A DNA stretch of 64,000 bases from Paraburkholderia fynbosensis (GTDB taxonomy: Bacteria; Pseudomonadota; Gammaproteobacteria; Burkholderiales; Burkholderiaceae), in the NCBI RefSeq assembly GCF_902859935.1, contig NZ_CADIKI010000015.1, forward strand, positions 62,001 through 126,000, in the 5' to 3' direction. The notes beneath the pieces are model-generated. The model was not told where the DNA came from and did no database searches. It was given only the letters and a program-made list of their open reading frames with translations. Below, piece after piece: positions 53,810 through 63,974 of this stretch (within the stretch, counting starts at the first letter, position 1; each line of letters begins with the position of its first letter). A program made the translations under genes and the position numbers.

Positions 53810-56026
53810 ATGTTCGACCACACGCCGCTTGCGACTGCGTTAGCGCTAGCTTTTGCCGTTCCTTTTGCGACACCGGCTGTCGCGCAGACCGCTCCTCAAA
53901 CCGCGTCGCAACCGGCGGCCGATAAAAATCCGCCAAACGCACCCGCAAACGCATCGACCAACACCGTCGCCGACAGCGGCACACTGCCGGCCATCGGCGT
54001 CGCGGCGCAGGCCGAACAGCAGGACTTCCAGGCGGAACGTTCGACGGTCGGTGCGAAGACGCCGACCGCATTGCGCGATATTCCGCAGACCGTCACCGTC
54101 ATCAATAGAGACCTGCTCGCCTCGCAAGGCGCGACGTCGTTCACGGATGCGCTGCGCAACGCGCCCGGTGTGACGATCGGCGCGGCCGAAGGCGGCCAGA
54201 TCGGCAACAACATCAACCTGCGCGGCTTCACCGCACAGAACGACATCTATCTGGACGGCTTTCGCGACCGCAATCAGTACTATCGCGACACCTTCGATCT
54301 GGACTCGCTCGAAGTGCTGTACGGCCCGTCGTCGATGCTGTTCGGCCGCGGCTCGACGGGCGGCGTGATCAATCAGGTGACCAAGAAGGCGCAGCTGAAA
54401 GACTTCGCGGAAGTCTCGGGAATGGTCGGCACCGACGACCGCTACCGCACCACCGTCGACGTGAATCACAAGCTCACGGATACCGCGGCGATTCGCCTGA
54501 ACGCGTTCGGCCAAAGCCTCGGTTCGACGCGCGACGTGATGAAGAACAAGGACTTCGGCATCGCGCCGGAAATCCGCTTCGGCATCGGCACGCCGACCGA
54601 GGTGACGCTGTCCGCGCTGATCCAGCATAACCACGACATGCCCGACTACGGCATCCAGGCGTTGAACGGCCGCCCGTCGCCGGTGCCGAGAAACACCTTC
54701 TATGGCCTGACCGACGACCGCACGATCCAGGACGTGCAGATCTTCACCGCCGCGATCAAGCACAAATTCTCGGACGCGCTCACGCTGACCAACCAGACGC
54801 AGCTCTCGCACTCGGAGACCGATGCGCGCGAAACCGCGCCGCAGGCGGTGCTGACGGGGCCGCTGTCGTCGAGCACCGCGTTGACCAACGGCAACTTCAC
54901 GACGCTGTCGCCGTCGCAGCTGTTCATCAAGCTGCAGAGCCATGACCGTGTGATCGAGAACCGCGCGATCTACAACGACACGATGCTCGAATACAAATTC
55001 AACACCGGGCCGATCAAGCACGACCTGATCGCCGGCTTCGAGATCGGTCACGACAGCTATTCGAACCAGGCATACACGCGCAACAACCTGCCGATCGTGC
55101 CGATGCTGAATCCGCCGATCATGGATACGCCGTCCAACGTGACGACCTCGGTCGGCAACTACGCCAACTCCGGCGCGACCGAGATCGGCGCGTACCTGAA
55201 CGACACCGTCTCGCTGAACCAGCACTGGAAGGTGATTGGCGGCTTGCGCTGGGATCGTTTCCAGGCATCGATCACCAACTCGATCAACGCGCCGGGTTAC
55301 GCCAGCCAGACCAACTTCTTCACGAGCGTGCGCGCAGGCGTGATCTACCAGCCGACCGACTGGCAGTCGTACTACGTGTCGTACGGCACGTCGTTCAACC
55401 CGTCGCTCGAAAACCTGACGGTCACGAACCTGACGCAAAACCTCGCGCCGGAATCGACCAAGTCGTATGAAGTCGGCGGCAAGTGGGATCTGTTCGGCGG
55501 CAATATCTCCGTGACCTCCGCGTTCTTCCGCGAGGAAATGGACAACGCCCGCACGCAGGTCTCGCCGACCGAGTACGAACTCGCCGGTGACATCCGCGTG
55601 GACGGTTTCCAGGCGGGCGTGACCGGCCACATCACCGACAAGTGGCAGGTGTTCGGCGGCTACACGTACATGGACGCGGTGATCCTCAAGGCGCTCGACG
55701 GCACACAGGGCCACACGCCGGCCAACACGCCGCGCAACACGCTTACGCTCTGGACGACCTACGCGATCACGCCGCATTGGGAGATCGGCGGCGGCCCGAT
55801 CTACATGTCGCCGCGTTATGCGTCGAACACCAACTACGTGCGGGTGCCGGGCTACACGCGCTGGGACGCGACCGCGGCCTATCACGCGAAGAAGTTCGAC
55901 GTGCGTCTGAACCTGTTGAACCTGACCAACAAGGCGTACTTCGACGCGCTGATTCCGTCGGACGGCGGCCGCTCGGTGCCCGGTATCGGACGCACGCTGC
56001 TCGCGACGTTCGACTATCGCTTCTGA
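53810..56026 (+). CDS. TonB-dependent catecholate-siderophore receptor (Fiu/PiuA type)
   Basis: 738 aa outer-membrane receptor. Signal peptide 1-25 (ATPAVAQ). The plug domain (about 75-190) has RDIPQTVTVINRDLLASQGATSFTDALRNAPGVTIG and NINLRGF; the barrel ends in the terminal Phe (LLATFDYRF). The order receptor, PKHD hydroxylase and PepSY protein is that of piuA/fiu-type iron genes. It imports ferric catecholate complexes with TonB energy. Confidence 0.92.
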   Translation: MFDHTPLATALALAFAVPFATPAVAQTAPQTASQPAADKNPPNAPANASTNTVADSGTLPAIGVAAQAEQQDFQAERSTVGAKTPTALRDIPQTVTVINRDLLASQGATSFTDALRNAPGVTIGAAEGGQIGNNINLRGFTAQNDIYLDGFRDRNQYYRDTFDLDSLEVLYGPSSMLFGRGSTGGVINQVTKKAQLKDFAEVSGMVGTDDRYRTTVDVNHKLTDTAAIRLNAFGQSLGSTRDVMKNKDFGIAPEIRFGIGTPTEVTLSALIQHNHDMPDYGIQALNGRPSPVPRNTFYGLTDDRTIQDVQIFTAAIKHKFSDALTLTNQTQLSHSETDARETAPQAVLTGPLSSSTALTNGNFTTLSPSQLFIKLQSHDRVIENRAIYNDTMLEYKFNTGPIKHDLIAGFEIGHDSYSNQAYTRNNLPIVPMLNPPIMDTPSNVTTSVGNYANSGATEIGAYLNDTVSLNQHWKVIGGLRWDRFQASITNSINAPGYASQTNFFTSVRAGVIYQPTDWQSYYVSYGTSFNPSLENLTVTNLTQNLAPESTKSYEVGGKWDLFGGNISVTSAFFREEMDNARTQVSPTEYELAGDIRVDGFQAGVTGHITDKWQVFGGYTYMDAVILKALDGTQGHTPANTPRNTLTLWTTYAITPHWEIGGGPIYMSPRYASNTNYVRVPGYTRWDATAAYHAKKFDVRLNLLNLTNKAYFDALIPSDGGRSVPGIGRTLLATFDYRF

Positions 56027-56097
56027 TACGGACGGGGCGGATACGGTAGGCTCGGCGGTTTTTGCAAAACCGCCGAGCCCGACGCAAAGGAAACATC

Positions 56098-56781
56098 ATG
56101 TTGCTGCAGATTCCGAAAGTACTGGACGCCGAACGCTTGCGCTTCGTGCGCGAACGGCTAGAGCAGGCCGGCGAAGCCTGGGTCGACGGTCGCGCGACCG
56201 CCGGTTATCAGGGCGCGCCGGTCAAGCGCAACCAGCAGATCGCCGAGCACACGCCGGTGGCGCGCGAACTCGGCGACGTGATTCTCGCGGCGATCGAGCG
56301 CAATCCGCTCTTCATCAGCGCGGTGTTGCCCAACCAGGTGTATCCGCCGCTTTTCAACCGCTACGAAGGCGGCATGCAGTTCGGCAGCCATGTCGACGGT
56401 GCGGTGCGCGTGCTGCCCAACGGCGTGAAGCTGCGCACCGATGTCTCGGTGACGCTGTTCCTTTGCGGACCCGACGAATACGACGGCGGCGAACTCGTGA
56501 TCGAAGACACCTATGGCGTGCAGCAGGTGAAACTGCCGGCGGGCGACATGATCGTCTATCCGGCCACCAGTCTGCATCAGGTCACGCCGGTCACGCGCGG
56601 CGCGCGCATCGCCAGTTTCTTCTGGGTGCAAAGCCTCGTGCGCAGCGATATGCAACGTGCGCTGCTGTTCGACATGGACACCGCGATTCAACGCCTGAAT
56701 GCCACCCACGCCGACGACACCGCACGCCGCAGCCTCGTCGGCTGTTATCACAATCTACTGCGTACCTGGAGCGAAACGTGA
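56098..56781 (+). CDS. piuC: PKHD-type Fe(II)/2-oxoglutarate hydroxylase
   Basis: 227 aa. Prolyl-4-hydroxylase-like fold with His-x-Asp in MQFGSHVDGAVR (iron ligands), the second His in SLHQVTPV and the Arg in TRGARIASFFWVQ that binds 2-oxoglutarate. PiuC/YbiX proteins accompany catecholate receptors and are thought to alter siderophores or receptors. Start ATG 56098 has AAAGGAAAC upstream. Its TGA overlaps the next GTG (GTGA). Confidence 0.92.
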   Translation: MLLQIPKVLDAERLRFVRERLEQAGEAWVDGRATAGYQGAPVKRNQQIAEHTPVARELGDVILAAIERNPLFISAVLPNQVYPPLFNRYEGGMQFGSHVDGAVRVLPNGVKLRTDVSVTLFLCGPDEYDGGELVIEDTYGVQQVKLPAGDMIVYPATSLHQVTPVTRGARIASFFWVQSLVRSDMQRALLFDMDTAIQRLNATHADDTARRSLVGCYHNLLRTWSET

Positions 56782-57500
56782 GCGTCCCCGACACTATCGA
56801 CAGACAATCGACGGCGGGCGTGGATCGGGCCGCGCGCGAGCCGCAATGGCTCGACAACGGCGAACTGAGGTCGCGGCAGCAGCGCTCGCGCCGCGCGAGC
56901 TTCATCAAATGGCTGCGCAAGGTGCATGGCTGGGTGGGGTTGTGGGGCGCGGCGCTCGGCCTGCTGTTCGGCACCACGGGGTTCTTTCTGAACCATCGCG
57001 GCGGCCCGCTGCGAGTGTCGACGGGCGAGCCGCAAGTGTCGGTGTTGCAGGTGCCGTTGCCGCAACCGGCGCCGGACACGCCGCGTGAGTTGGGCAAGTG
57101 GCTCAAGCACGAACTGAAGATCGCCGGCAACCCGGGGCGCGTGCAGACGGAGCCTGCGCATCCGGTTGCGTGGGGCGAGCGCAGCGTCGTCCAGCCCGAG
57201 CGCTGGCAGCTGAATTTCGCATCGCCACATGAAAATACGTCGGCCGAATACTGGCTCGGCAATGGCTATGTGACCGTCAAGCGCAGCGAAAACACCTTCC
57301 TCGCGATGCTGACGAATCTGCACAAGGGCGTCGGCTTGAGCGTCGGCTGGGTGCTGCTGATCGACACGCTCGCGGGCAGCCTCATTCTGCTGTCCCTCAC
57401 CGGCGTGCTGCTGTGGACGGAGTTGAACAAGCGCAAGACGGTAGCCGTGGTGCTGATGCTAGGCTCGATTGCCGCCGCGGTGTGCATGAGTTTGATGTGA
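56778..57500 (+). CDS. PepSY-domain membrane protein
   Basis: 240 aa from GTG 56778, which overlaps the piuC stop. One helix after a basic tail (WVGLWGAALGLLFGTTGFFL), a periplasmic PepSY-like region (PLRVSTGEPQVSVLQ... HENTSAEYWLG), and two C-terminal helices (VLLIDTLAGSLILLSLTGVLLW, AVVLMLGSIAAAVCMSLM). Such proteins accompany piuA/piuC; some are ferric-siderophore reductases. Part of the same iron operon. Confidence 0.85.
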   Translation: MSVPDTIDRQSTAGVDRAAREPQWLDNGELRSRQQRSRRASFIKWLRKVHGWVGLWGAALGLLFGTTGFFLNHRGGPLRVSTGEPQVSVLQVPLPQPAPDTPRELGKWLKHELKIAGNPGRVQTEPAHPVAWGERSVVQPERWQLNFASPHENTSAEYWLGNGYVTVKRSENTFLAMLTNLHKGVGLSVGWVLLIDTLAGSLILLSLTGVLLWTELNKRKTVAVVLMLGSIAAAVCMSLM

Positions 57501-57868
57501 CCCAGGCCTTGCCTGTCTGAAGGAAGCTGAAGGAAACCGGCGGGCGGCGCTCGCCGCCCGACCGTGAAGTTAGCCTTGGGCGCAGCCTGCGTCGAAGTAC
57601 GTTTTACCTGCGTTTTACCGGCATTGCCCGCGACGCATTGCATCATTGACCGATGCCATCCGCTTGGCCGACCCATGCGTCGGCGCGCGGCGCTCAAACC
57701 TCCGCTGTTTCGGGTCCTCGCGCTCATCTCCCTTCCTCCCGCAACCCGCTGCATGCGAGAATCGCGCTACTACGAGTGCGCCGCCATCGTTAGTCATCCG
57801 TCGTATCGGGCACTGGTTTTGAAATAGTGGTCGCACGAATTTTGACCTGCCGCGCCGAGGAGATCGCG
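57501..57868. other. Intergenic region before the hybrid kinase
   Basis: No gene supported. It contains the GC-rich hairpin at 57541-57560 and a short CGTTTTACC direct repeat near 57600. A promoter for the kinase is expected here but no good one is visible. Confidence 0.4.
57541..57560 (+). terminator. GC-rich hairpin after the iron operon
   Basis: Perfect inverted repeat CGGGCGGCG/CGCCGCCCG, 40 bases after the PepSY stop. No T-tract, so its role as a terminator is uncertain. Confidence 0.45.
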
Positions 57869-60800
57869 TTGAAAGAGCCGGACCGCTTCCTGTCGGATAT
57901 ACCGCACGCCGGTCCGGCCGCGCCGTCGTTTCTTGCCGGCGGCGGCGAACTCGGTGCGCTGATCCGCGCCTACGACTGGAGCCGCACCGCGCTCGGTGCG
58001 CCCGACACCTGGCCGCAAGGCCTGAAGCTCGCGATCCGCATCATGCTCACGTCGCGGCAGCCGATCTGGATCGGCTGGGGCGACGAGCTGCTCTACTTTT
58101 ACAACGACCCGTACAAATCGATTATCGGCGGCAAGCATCCGGTCGCGCTCGGTCAGCCGACCCGGGTCGTGTGGCGCGAAATCTGGCCGGACATCGAGCC
58201 GCTGTTGCACACCGCCTTGACGGGCGCCGAAGGCACCTTCGTCGAACAGAAGCTGCTCATCATGGAGCGCAACGGCTTTCCCGAGGAGACCTATTACACC
58301 TTCTCGTACAGCCCGATACCCGGCGACGACGGCGAACCCGGCGGCATCATCTGCGCGAATAGCGACGACACCATGCGGGTGGTCGGCGAGCGCCAACTCG
58401 CCTTGCTCAAGGAACTGGCGGCGGCGAGCCCGGATGGCCGCGACTGGCGCGAGGCGTGCGCGCTGAGCGCGCGTGCGCTGCGCTCCAATGCACAGGACCT
58501 GCCGTTCGCTTTGCTGTACGCGGTCGAACCCGGCAGCGCTACGGCCACGCTGGTCGGCGCGAGCGGCATCGAGCCGGGGCATCCCGGCGCGCCCCAGTCG
58601 ATGCCCGTCGACGGCGCTGCGCGCTGGCCGCTCGCCGACGTGCTCAAGGTCCAGGCGCCGCAGATGGTGCGTGGCCTGACGCAGCGTTTCGGCACTGCGT
58701 TGCCGGCCGGTCCGTGGCATCTCGCGCCGGAGCAGGCGGTCATCCTGCCGGTGTCGGCGGGCAGCGAAACGACCCATGCGGTGGTGCTGATCGCGGGCCT
58801 CAATCCTTGCCGTCTTTACGACGATGCGTATCGCAGCTTCCTGAACCTGGCCGCTGGCCAGATCGGCGCCGCGATCGGCTACGCGCAGGCCTACGAGGAA
58901 GAGCGGCGGCGCGCGGAAGCGCTGGCCGAAATCGACCGCGCGAAAACCACGTTCTTCCCCAACATCAGCCACGAATTCCGCACGCCGTTGACGCTGATGC
59001 TCGGCCCGCTCGAAGAACTGCTCGCGCGGCCGCAGCTTGCCGCCAAAGCGGACGCGCACAACAAGCCGGGCGCCGACGTCGACGACCGCGCGTTGATCGA
59101 GATCACGCATCGCAACGGCTTGCGTCTGTTGAAGCTCGTCAATGCGCTGCTCGATTTTTCGCGCATCGAGGCGGGACGCATGCAGATTCACACGCAGCCC
59201 ACCGACATCGCGTCGTTCACCGCCGAACTCGCGTCGCTATTCCAGTCCGCGATCGAGGCGGCCGGCTTACGGCTCGAACTGGAGATGCCGGCGAGTCCCG
59301 TGATCGTGCAGCTCGATCGCGAGATGTGGGAAAAGGTCGTGATGAACCTGCTGTCGAACGCGTACAAGTTCACGTTCTTCGGCACGATCAGGGTGACGGT
59401 TCGCGCGCTCGAAGGCGGCGGCGTCGAAGTGAGTGTGACCGACAGCGGTATCGGCATTGCGGCAGAAGAAGTGCCTCGGCTTTTCGAACGTTTTCATCGG
59501 GTGGCGGGCGCGCCGGGCCGCTCGGTCGAGGGCAGCGGCATTGGCCTCGCGATGGTGCAGGAACTGGTGAAGCTGCATGGCGGCACCGTGGTGGTCGACA
59601 GCCGGTTGGGGGAGGGCACGTGCTTCACCGTCGTGCTACCGCGCGGGGCGATGCTGGCGCCGACCGGCGACACCGCCGTGCATGCGGCGATGAGCCAGCA
59701 CGCGCGCACCTATGTGGATGCCGCGTTGCGCTGGAGCCCGGAGCACGAATTGCTCGACGAGACGGCGGCCTCGGGCTCGGCATCCGCTTCGGTTGTCGGC
59801 CCCGGTGAATCGAGGTCTGTGGGCGCGCACCTGCTGGTCGTCGACGACAACGCGGATCTGCGCGAATACATGAGCCGCATCCTGCGTGCGGCGGGCCACG
59901 ACGTGCGCCTCGCCGCCGACGGCGAGGCGGCGCTCGAAGCCGCGCGTGCGGAGCCGCCCGATCTGGTGCTGTCCGACGTGATGATGCCGCGTCTCGACGG
60001 CTTCGGCCTGCTGCGCCAACTGCGCGCCGATCCGCTCCTGCGCGACATGCCGGTGCTGATGCTGTCGGCCCGCGCGGGCGAGGAAGCGCTCGTCGACGGC
60101 ATCGAGCACGGCGCGGACGATTACCTGACCAAACCGTTCTCGTCGCGCGAACTGCTGGCTCGCGTGTCGGGCAATCTGCAACTCGCGCGGCTGCGTCGCG
60201 AGACCGAGATGAACCTGCGCGAGGAGTCGCGCACGCTCGAAATCCTCAATCGGGTCGGCTCGACCGTGGCGGCAGAGCTCGATCTGAAACGCGCCGTGCA
60301 GATCGTCACCGACGCCGCCACCGAACTGACCGGCGCCGCGTTCGGTTCGTTCTTCTACAACGTGCTCGACGACAGCGGCGGCAGCTACATGCTGTACACG
60401 CTGTCGGGCGTGCCGCAGGACGCGTTCGAGCAGTTCCCGATGCCGCGCAACACGGCGGTGTTCGGTCCCACGTTCACGGGCGAAGGCATCGTGCGCGTCG
60501 ACGACATCACGCAGGACCCGCGCTACGGCCACAACGCGCCATATCGCGGCATGCCAGAAGGTCATCTGAAGGTGCGCAGCTATCTGGCCGCGCCGGTGCA
60601 GTCGCGTAATGGCGAAGTGGTCGGCGGGCTGTTCTTCGGTCATCCGGAACCCGGCGTGTTCACCCCGCGCGCGGAGCGGATCGTGGCCGGCATCGCGGCG
60701 CAGGCCGCGATCGCCATCGACAATGCACGCCTCTACGAGGCCGCGCAAAGGGAAATCGCCGAACGCACCAAGGCGCAAAGCGCACTGCACGAACTGAACG

Positions 60801-62794
60801 AGACGCTCGAGCGCCGCGTGATCGAAACGGTGGCCGAGCGCGACCGCCTTTGGGAACTGAGCGAGGACCTGCTGGTGGTGGCCGATATCGAGGGACGCCT
60901 GCAGCGTGTGAGTCCGTCGTGGAGCAGCGCGCTCGGCCATCACATGCACTGGCTGATGTCGCGCTCGTATCTCGATCTGGTCCATCCCGACGACGTCGGC
61001 GTCGTCAGCGCGCATCTCGCCGAACTGCGCCGCACCGGTCTGCCGGTGCGTTATGAAAACCGCTTCAAGCGGATCGACGGCACATGGCGCTGGGTCGCGT
61101 GGACGCTCGCGCTCGATCCCGCCACTTCGCTGATTCACGGCGTGGGTCGCGACGTCACCGCCGACAAGGAAACCACCGAGGCGCTGCGGCACGCCGAAGA
61201 AGCGCTGCGCATGGCGCAGAAGATGGAAGCGATCGGCAAGCTCACGGGCGGCGTCGCGCATGATTTCAACAACCTGCTGCAAGTGATCGGCGGCAATCTG
61301 CAATTGCTCGCGAAAGACGTCGCCGGTGCCGAGAAGCCCGAGCAACGTGTCCGCAATGCGCTGGCGGGTGTGGCGCGCGGCGCCAATCTCGCGTCGCAAC
61401 TGCTGGCGTTCGGGCGGCGTCAACCGCTCGCGCCGAAGGTCGTCAATCTCGGCCGCTTCGTGCGCGGACTCGACGACATGCTGCGGCGCGCGCTCGGCGA
61501 CGGCGTCGAGATCGAGACCATCGTGTCGGGCGGGCTGTGGAATACGCTGGTCGATCCGTTCCAGGTCGAGAATGCGCTGCTCAACCTCGCGATCAACGCG
61601 CGCGACGCGATGAACGGCCACGGCAAGCTCACGATCGAAGCCGGCAACGCCGCGCTCGATCACGCCTACACGCGGCGCAACGTGGATGTCACGCCGGGCC
61701 AGTATGTGATGCTGGCGGTCACGGACACCGGTTCCGGCATGTCGCCGACCGTGCGCGAGCGGGTGTTCGAACCGTTCTTCACGACCAAGCCGGAAGGCCA
61801 GGGAACCGGGCTCGGCCTGAGCATGGTGTACGGCTTCGTCAAGCAGTCCGGCGGCCACGTGAAGATCTACAGCGAAGAAGGGCACGGCACGACGATCCGC
61901 ATTTATCTGCCGCGCGTGCGCGAGGAAGAAGACCTCGAAACGAATGTCGATGCCGGTCCCTCGAAGGGCGGTACGGAAACGGTCCTGGTCGTCGAAGATG
62001 ACGAGGAAGTGCGCGCTACCGTGGTCGAGATGTTGTCGGATCTTGGTTATCGCGTGCTGAAGGCGAAGGATGCGCAGAGCGCGCTGGCGATCGTCGAAAG
62101 CGGCGTGCCGATCGACATGCTCTTCACCGACGTGGTGATGCCGGGTCCGTTGCGCAGCACCGAACTGGCCCGCAAGGCCCGTGAACGCTTGCCCACGATC
62201 GCGGTGCTGTTCACATCGGGTTACACCGACAACGCGATCGTGCATGCCGGGCGGCTCGACGAGGGCATCGAACTGCTCAGCAAGCCGTACACGCACGAAG
62301 CGCTGGCGCGCAAGTTCCGTTACGTGCTGCAGTCGCAGAACCCGCAGGCGGCTGAATTCTCCGAGGCCGAGCGCCAGCTTCTGCACATCGATGCGCCGCT
62401 TGCGGCGGCGGACGCCGATCGTTTTGCCGTGGGGGCACGCATGCGGATTTTACTCGTGGAAGACGACGAGATGATCCGCATGAGCACCGCCGAGTTGCTG
62501 CGGACCTTCGACTTCGACATTCTGGAAGCCGAAGGCGAGCAGGATGCGAAGCGGATTCTCAACGAGCACGCGATCAACGTGATGCTGACCGACGTGGGGC
62601 TGGCCGGCAAGTCGGGCGTCGATCTGGCGATGGATGTGTGCCGCGAGCGGCCCGATCTGCGCGTGATCTTTCTGACGGGCTACGATCTCGCGCTCACGCC
62701 GGAGCAGCGCAAGGTCTTGCCGCACGCGATCTCGTTGCGCAAGCCGTATGAGGTGCTCGATCTGATCGATGCGCTGAAGGCGCCGCTGAGCTAG
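57869..62794 (+). CDS. Double hybrid sensor histidine kinase with three receiver domains
   Basis: 1641 aa from TTG 57869, preceded by GAGGAGATC (a GTG at 57827 lacks a ribosome site). Order: PAS-like (about 35-150), GAF (about 165-330), HisKA with His368 in NISHEFRTPL, HATPase (about 455-590), receiver 1 with Asp703, GAF (about 800-950), PAS (about 985-1110), a second kinase with His1131 in GVAHDFNN, HATPase (about 1230-1370), receiver 2 with Asp1421, receiver 3 with Asp1575. No transmembrane segment, so it senses cytoplasmic signals. All phospho-residues are intact. Partners are unknown. Confidence 0.9.
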   Translation: MKEPDRFLSDIPHAGPAAPSFLAGGGELGALIRAYDWSRTALGAPDTWPQGLKLAIRIMLTSRQPIWIGWGDELLYFYNDPYKSIIGGKHPVALGQPTRVVWREIWPDIEPLLHTALTGAEGTFVEQKLLIMERNGFPEETYYTFSYSPIPGDDGEPGGIICANSDDTMRVVGERQLALLKELAAASPDGRDWREACALSARALRSNAQDLPFALLYAVEPGSATATLVGASGIEPGHPGAPQSMPVDGAARWPLADVLKVQAPQMVRGLTQRFGTALPAGPWHLAPEQAVILPVSAGSETTHAVVLIAGLNPCRLYDDAYRSFLNLAAGQIGAAIGYAQAYEEERRRAEALAEIDRAKTTFFPNISHEFRTPLTLMLGPLEELLARPQLAAKADAHNKPGADVDDRALIEITHRNGLRLLKLVNALLDFSRIEAGRMQIHTQPTDIASFTAELASLFQSAIEAAGLRLELEMPASPVIVQLDREMWEKVVMNLLSNAYKFTFFGTIRVTVRALEGGGVEVSVTDSGIGIAAEEVPRLFERFHRVAGAPGRSVEGSGIGLAMVQELVKLHGGTVVVDSRLGEGTCFTVVLPRGAMLAPTGDTAVHAAMSQHARTYVDAALRWSPEHELLDETAASGSASASVVGPGESRSVGAHLLVVDDNADLREYMSRILRAAGHDVRLAADGEAALEAARAEPPDLVLSDVMMPRLDGFGLLRQLRADPLLRDMPVLMLSARAGEEALVDGIEHGADDYLTKPFSSRELLARVSGNLQLARLRRETEMNLREESRTLEILNRVGSTVAAELDLKRAVQIVTDAATELTGAAFGSFFYNVLDDSGGSYMLYTLSGVPQDAFEQFPMPRNTAVFGPTFTGEGIVRVDDITQDPRYGHNAPYRGMPEGHLKVRSYLAAPVQSRNGEVVGGLFFGHPEPGVFTPRAERIVAGIAAQAAIAIDNARLYEAAQREIAERTKAQSALHELNETLERRVIETVAERDRLWELSEDLLVVADIEGRLQRVSPSWSSALGHHMHWLMSRSYLDLVHPDDVGVVSAHLAELRRTGLPVRYENRFKRIDGTWRWVAWTLALDPATSLIHGVGRDVTADKETTEALRHAEEALRMAQKMEAIGKLTGGVAHDFNNLLQVIGGNLQLLAKDVAGAEKPEQRVRNALAGVARGANLASQLLAFGRRQPLAPKVVNLGRFVRGLDDMLRRALGDGVEIETIVSGGLWNTLVDPFQVENALLNLAINARDAMNGHGKLTIEAGNAALDHAYTRRNVDVTPGQYVMLAVTDTGSGMSPTVRERVFEPFFTTKPEGQGTGLGLSMVYGFVKQSGGHVKIYSEEGHGTTIRIYLPRVREEEDLETNVDAGPSKGGTETVLVVEDDEEVRATVVEMLSDLGYRVLKAKDAQSALAIVESGVPIDMLFTDVVMPGPLRSTELARKARERLPTIAVLFTSGYTDNAIVHAGRLDEGIELLSKPYTHEALARKFRYVLQSQNPQAAEFSEAERQLLHIDAPLAAADADRFAVGARMRILLVEDDEMIRMSTAELLRTFDFDILEAEGEQDAKRILNEHAINVMLTDVGLAGKSGVDLAMDVCRERPDLRVIFLTGYDLALTPEQRKVLPHAISLRKPYEVLDLIDALKAPLS

Positions 62795-62920
62795 CCGCGC
62801 CAACGAGCGACGCCGGTCCACGCACGCATGCATGCCTTGCCGGCGCCAAAGCGGAACAGCGTGCGCTCGCGCTAGAATCTTCGCAAACCGTCATGTTGCC
62901 GCCTCTGCCGGAATCCGCCG

Positions 62921-63610
62921 ATGCCCACACCTGCCAATCCCGTCGATGCCGCGCTCATGACGCGGCGTTCGATTCGCGCGTTTCTGCCCGAACCGGTGCC
63001 GCGCGCCGATATCGAGGCCATTCTCGAAGCCGCCAGCCGCGCGCCCTCGGGCACCAACACGCAGCCTTGGAAGGTGTATGTCGTGACGGGCGAGTCGCTC
63101 GCGCGTCTGTCGCGCGATCTGCTCGCCGCCTACGACGATCCGCAGCGCGACGCGCTGTATCACGAGGAATATCCGTACTATCCGCAGCGGTGGGTGTCGC
63201 CGTATCTCAACCGGCGCCGCAAGATCGGCTGGGATCTGTATGGTCTGCTAGGCATCGAAAAGGGTGACAAGGCGCGCATGCATGAACAGCATGCGCAAAA
63301 CTATCGCTTTTTCGGCGCGCCGGTGGGTTTGTTCTTCACGATCGATCGCGTGATGGAGCGCGGCAGCTGGCTCGACTACGGCATGTTCCTGCAGGCGATC
63401 ATGACGGCCGCGCGCGGGCGTGGTCTCCATACCTGCCCACAGGCCGCGTTCACGCAGTTCCATCGGGTGATTGCGGAGCATCTCGGCTTGCCGGAAGACG
63501 AGCAGCTGGTGTGCGGCATGTCGCTCGGTTTCGCCGACGAAGCCGCTCTCGTCAATACGCTGCGCACCGAGCGCGAACCGGTCGAACGGTTCACGCGATT
63601 TCTCGATTGA
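62921..63610 (+). CDS. Nitroreductase-family FMN oxidoreductase
   Basis: 229 aa. FMN-binding RRSIRAFLPEPVPRADIEAILEAASRAPSGTNTQPWKVYVV at the start (Arg-Arg-Ser plus SGTNTQPW), then a variable insertion, GLHTCPQAAFTQF and the C-terminal GMSLGFADE. It reduces nitro compounds or quinones with NAD(P)H. A TAGAAT-like box lies at 62873. Single gene. Confidence 0.92.
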   Translation: MPTPANPVDAALMTRRSIRAFLPEPVPRADIEAILEAASRAPSGTNTQPWKVYVVTGESLARLSRDLLAAYDDPQRDALYHEEYPYYPQRWVSPYLNRRRKIGWDLYGLLGIEKGDKARMHEQHAQNYRFFGAPVGLFFTIDRVMERGSWLDYGMFLQAIMTAARGRGLHTCPQAAFTQFHRVIAEHLGLPEDEQLVCGMSLGFADEAALVNTLRTEREPVERFTRFLD

Positions 63611-63662
63611 TCGGCAAATAAAAAACGTCTGCTTAGCGCCCCCCACTTTCCATCGGAACATC

Positions 63663-63974
63663 ATGAAAACATCGCGCCGCCATTTTCTGCTGCTGAGCGC
63701 GGGCGTCGGCTCATCGCTCGTGCTGTCGCAAGCCGCTTTTTCCGCCACCGTGAACCGGCTCGGCGAAACCGATCCCAAGGCACAAGCCGTGGGTTATGTG
63801 GAAGACGCCTCGAAGGTCGACAAAGCGAAATTTCCCGGCTTCGCTGCGGGACAAACGTGCGCCAGCTGCTCGCTGTTCCAGGGCGCGGCGACGGACGCCT
63901 ATGGCGGCTGCACGCTATTCGGCGACAAGCAGGTCGCCGCGCGCGGCTGGTGCAGTTCGTATTCGACTATGTGA
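63663..63974 (+). CDS. High-potential iron-sulfur protein (HiPIP), Tat-exported
   Basis: 103 aa. Twin-arginine signal (TSRRHFLLLSAGVG) and a mature HiPIP core whose four Cys bind a [4Fe-4S] cluster: CASC, then GGCTLFGDKQV and GWCSSY. It is a soluble periplasmic electron carrier, usually to oxidases or reaction centres. Starts after TCGGAACATC; near the window's end. Confidence 0.93.
   Translation: MKTSRRHFLLLSAGVGSSLVLSQAAFSATVNRLGETDPKAQAVGYVEDASKVDKAKFPGFAAGQTCASCSLFQGAATDAYGGCTLFGDKQVAARGWCSSYSTM

Noticed and set aside
59636..62386. 916-codon minus-strand frame over the hybrid kinase
   Set aside because: Repetitive Arg/His/Leu content and no start context; complementary to the kinase coding frame.
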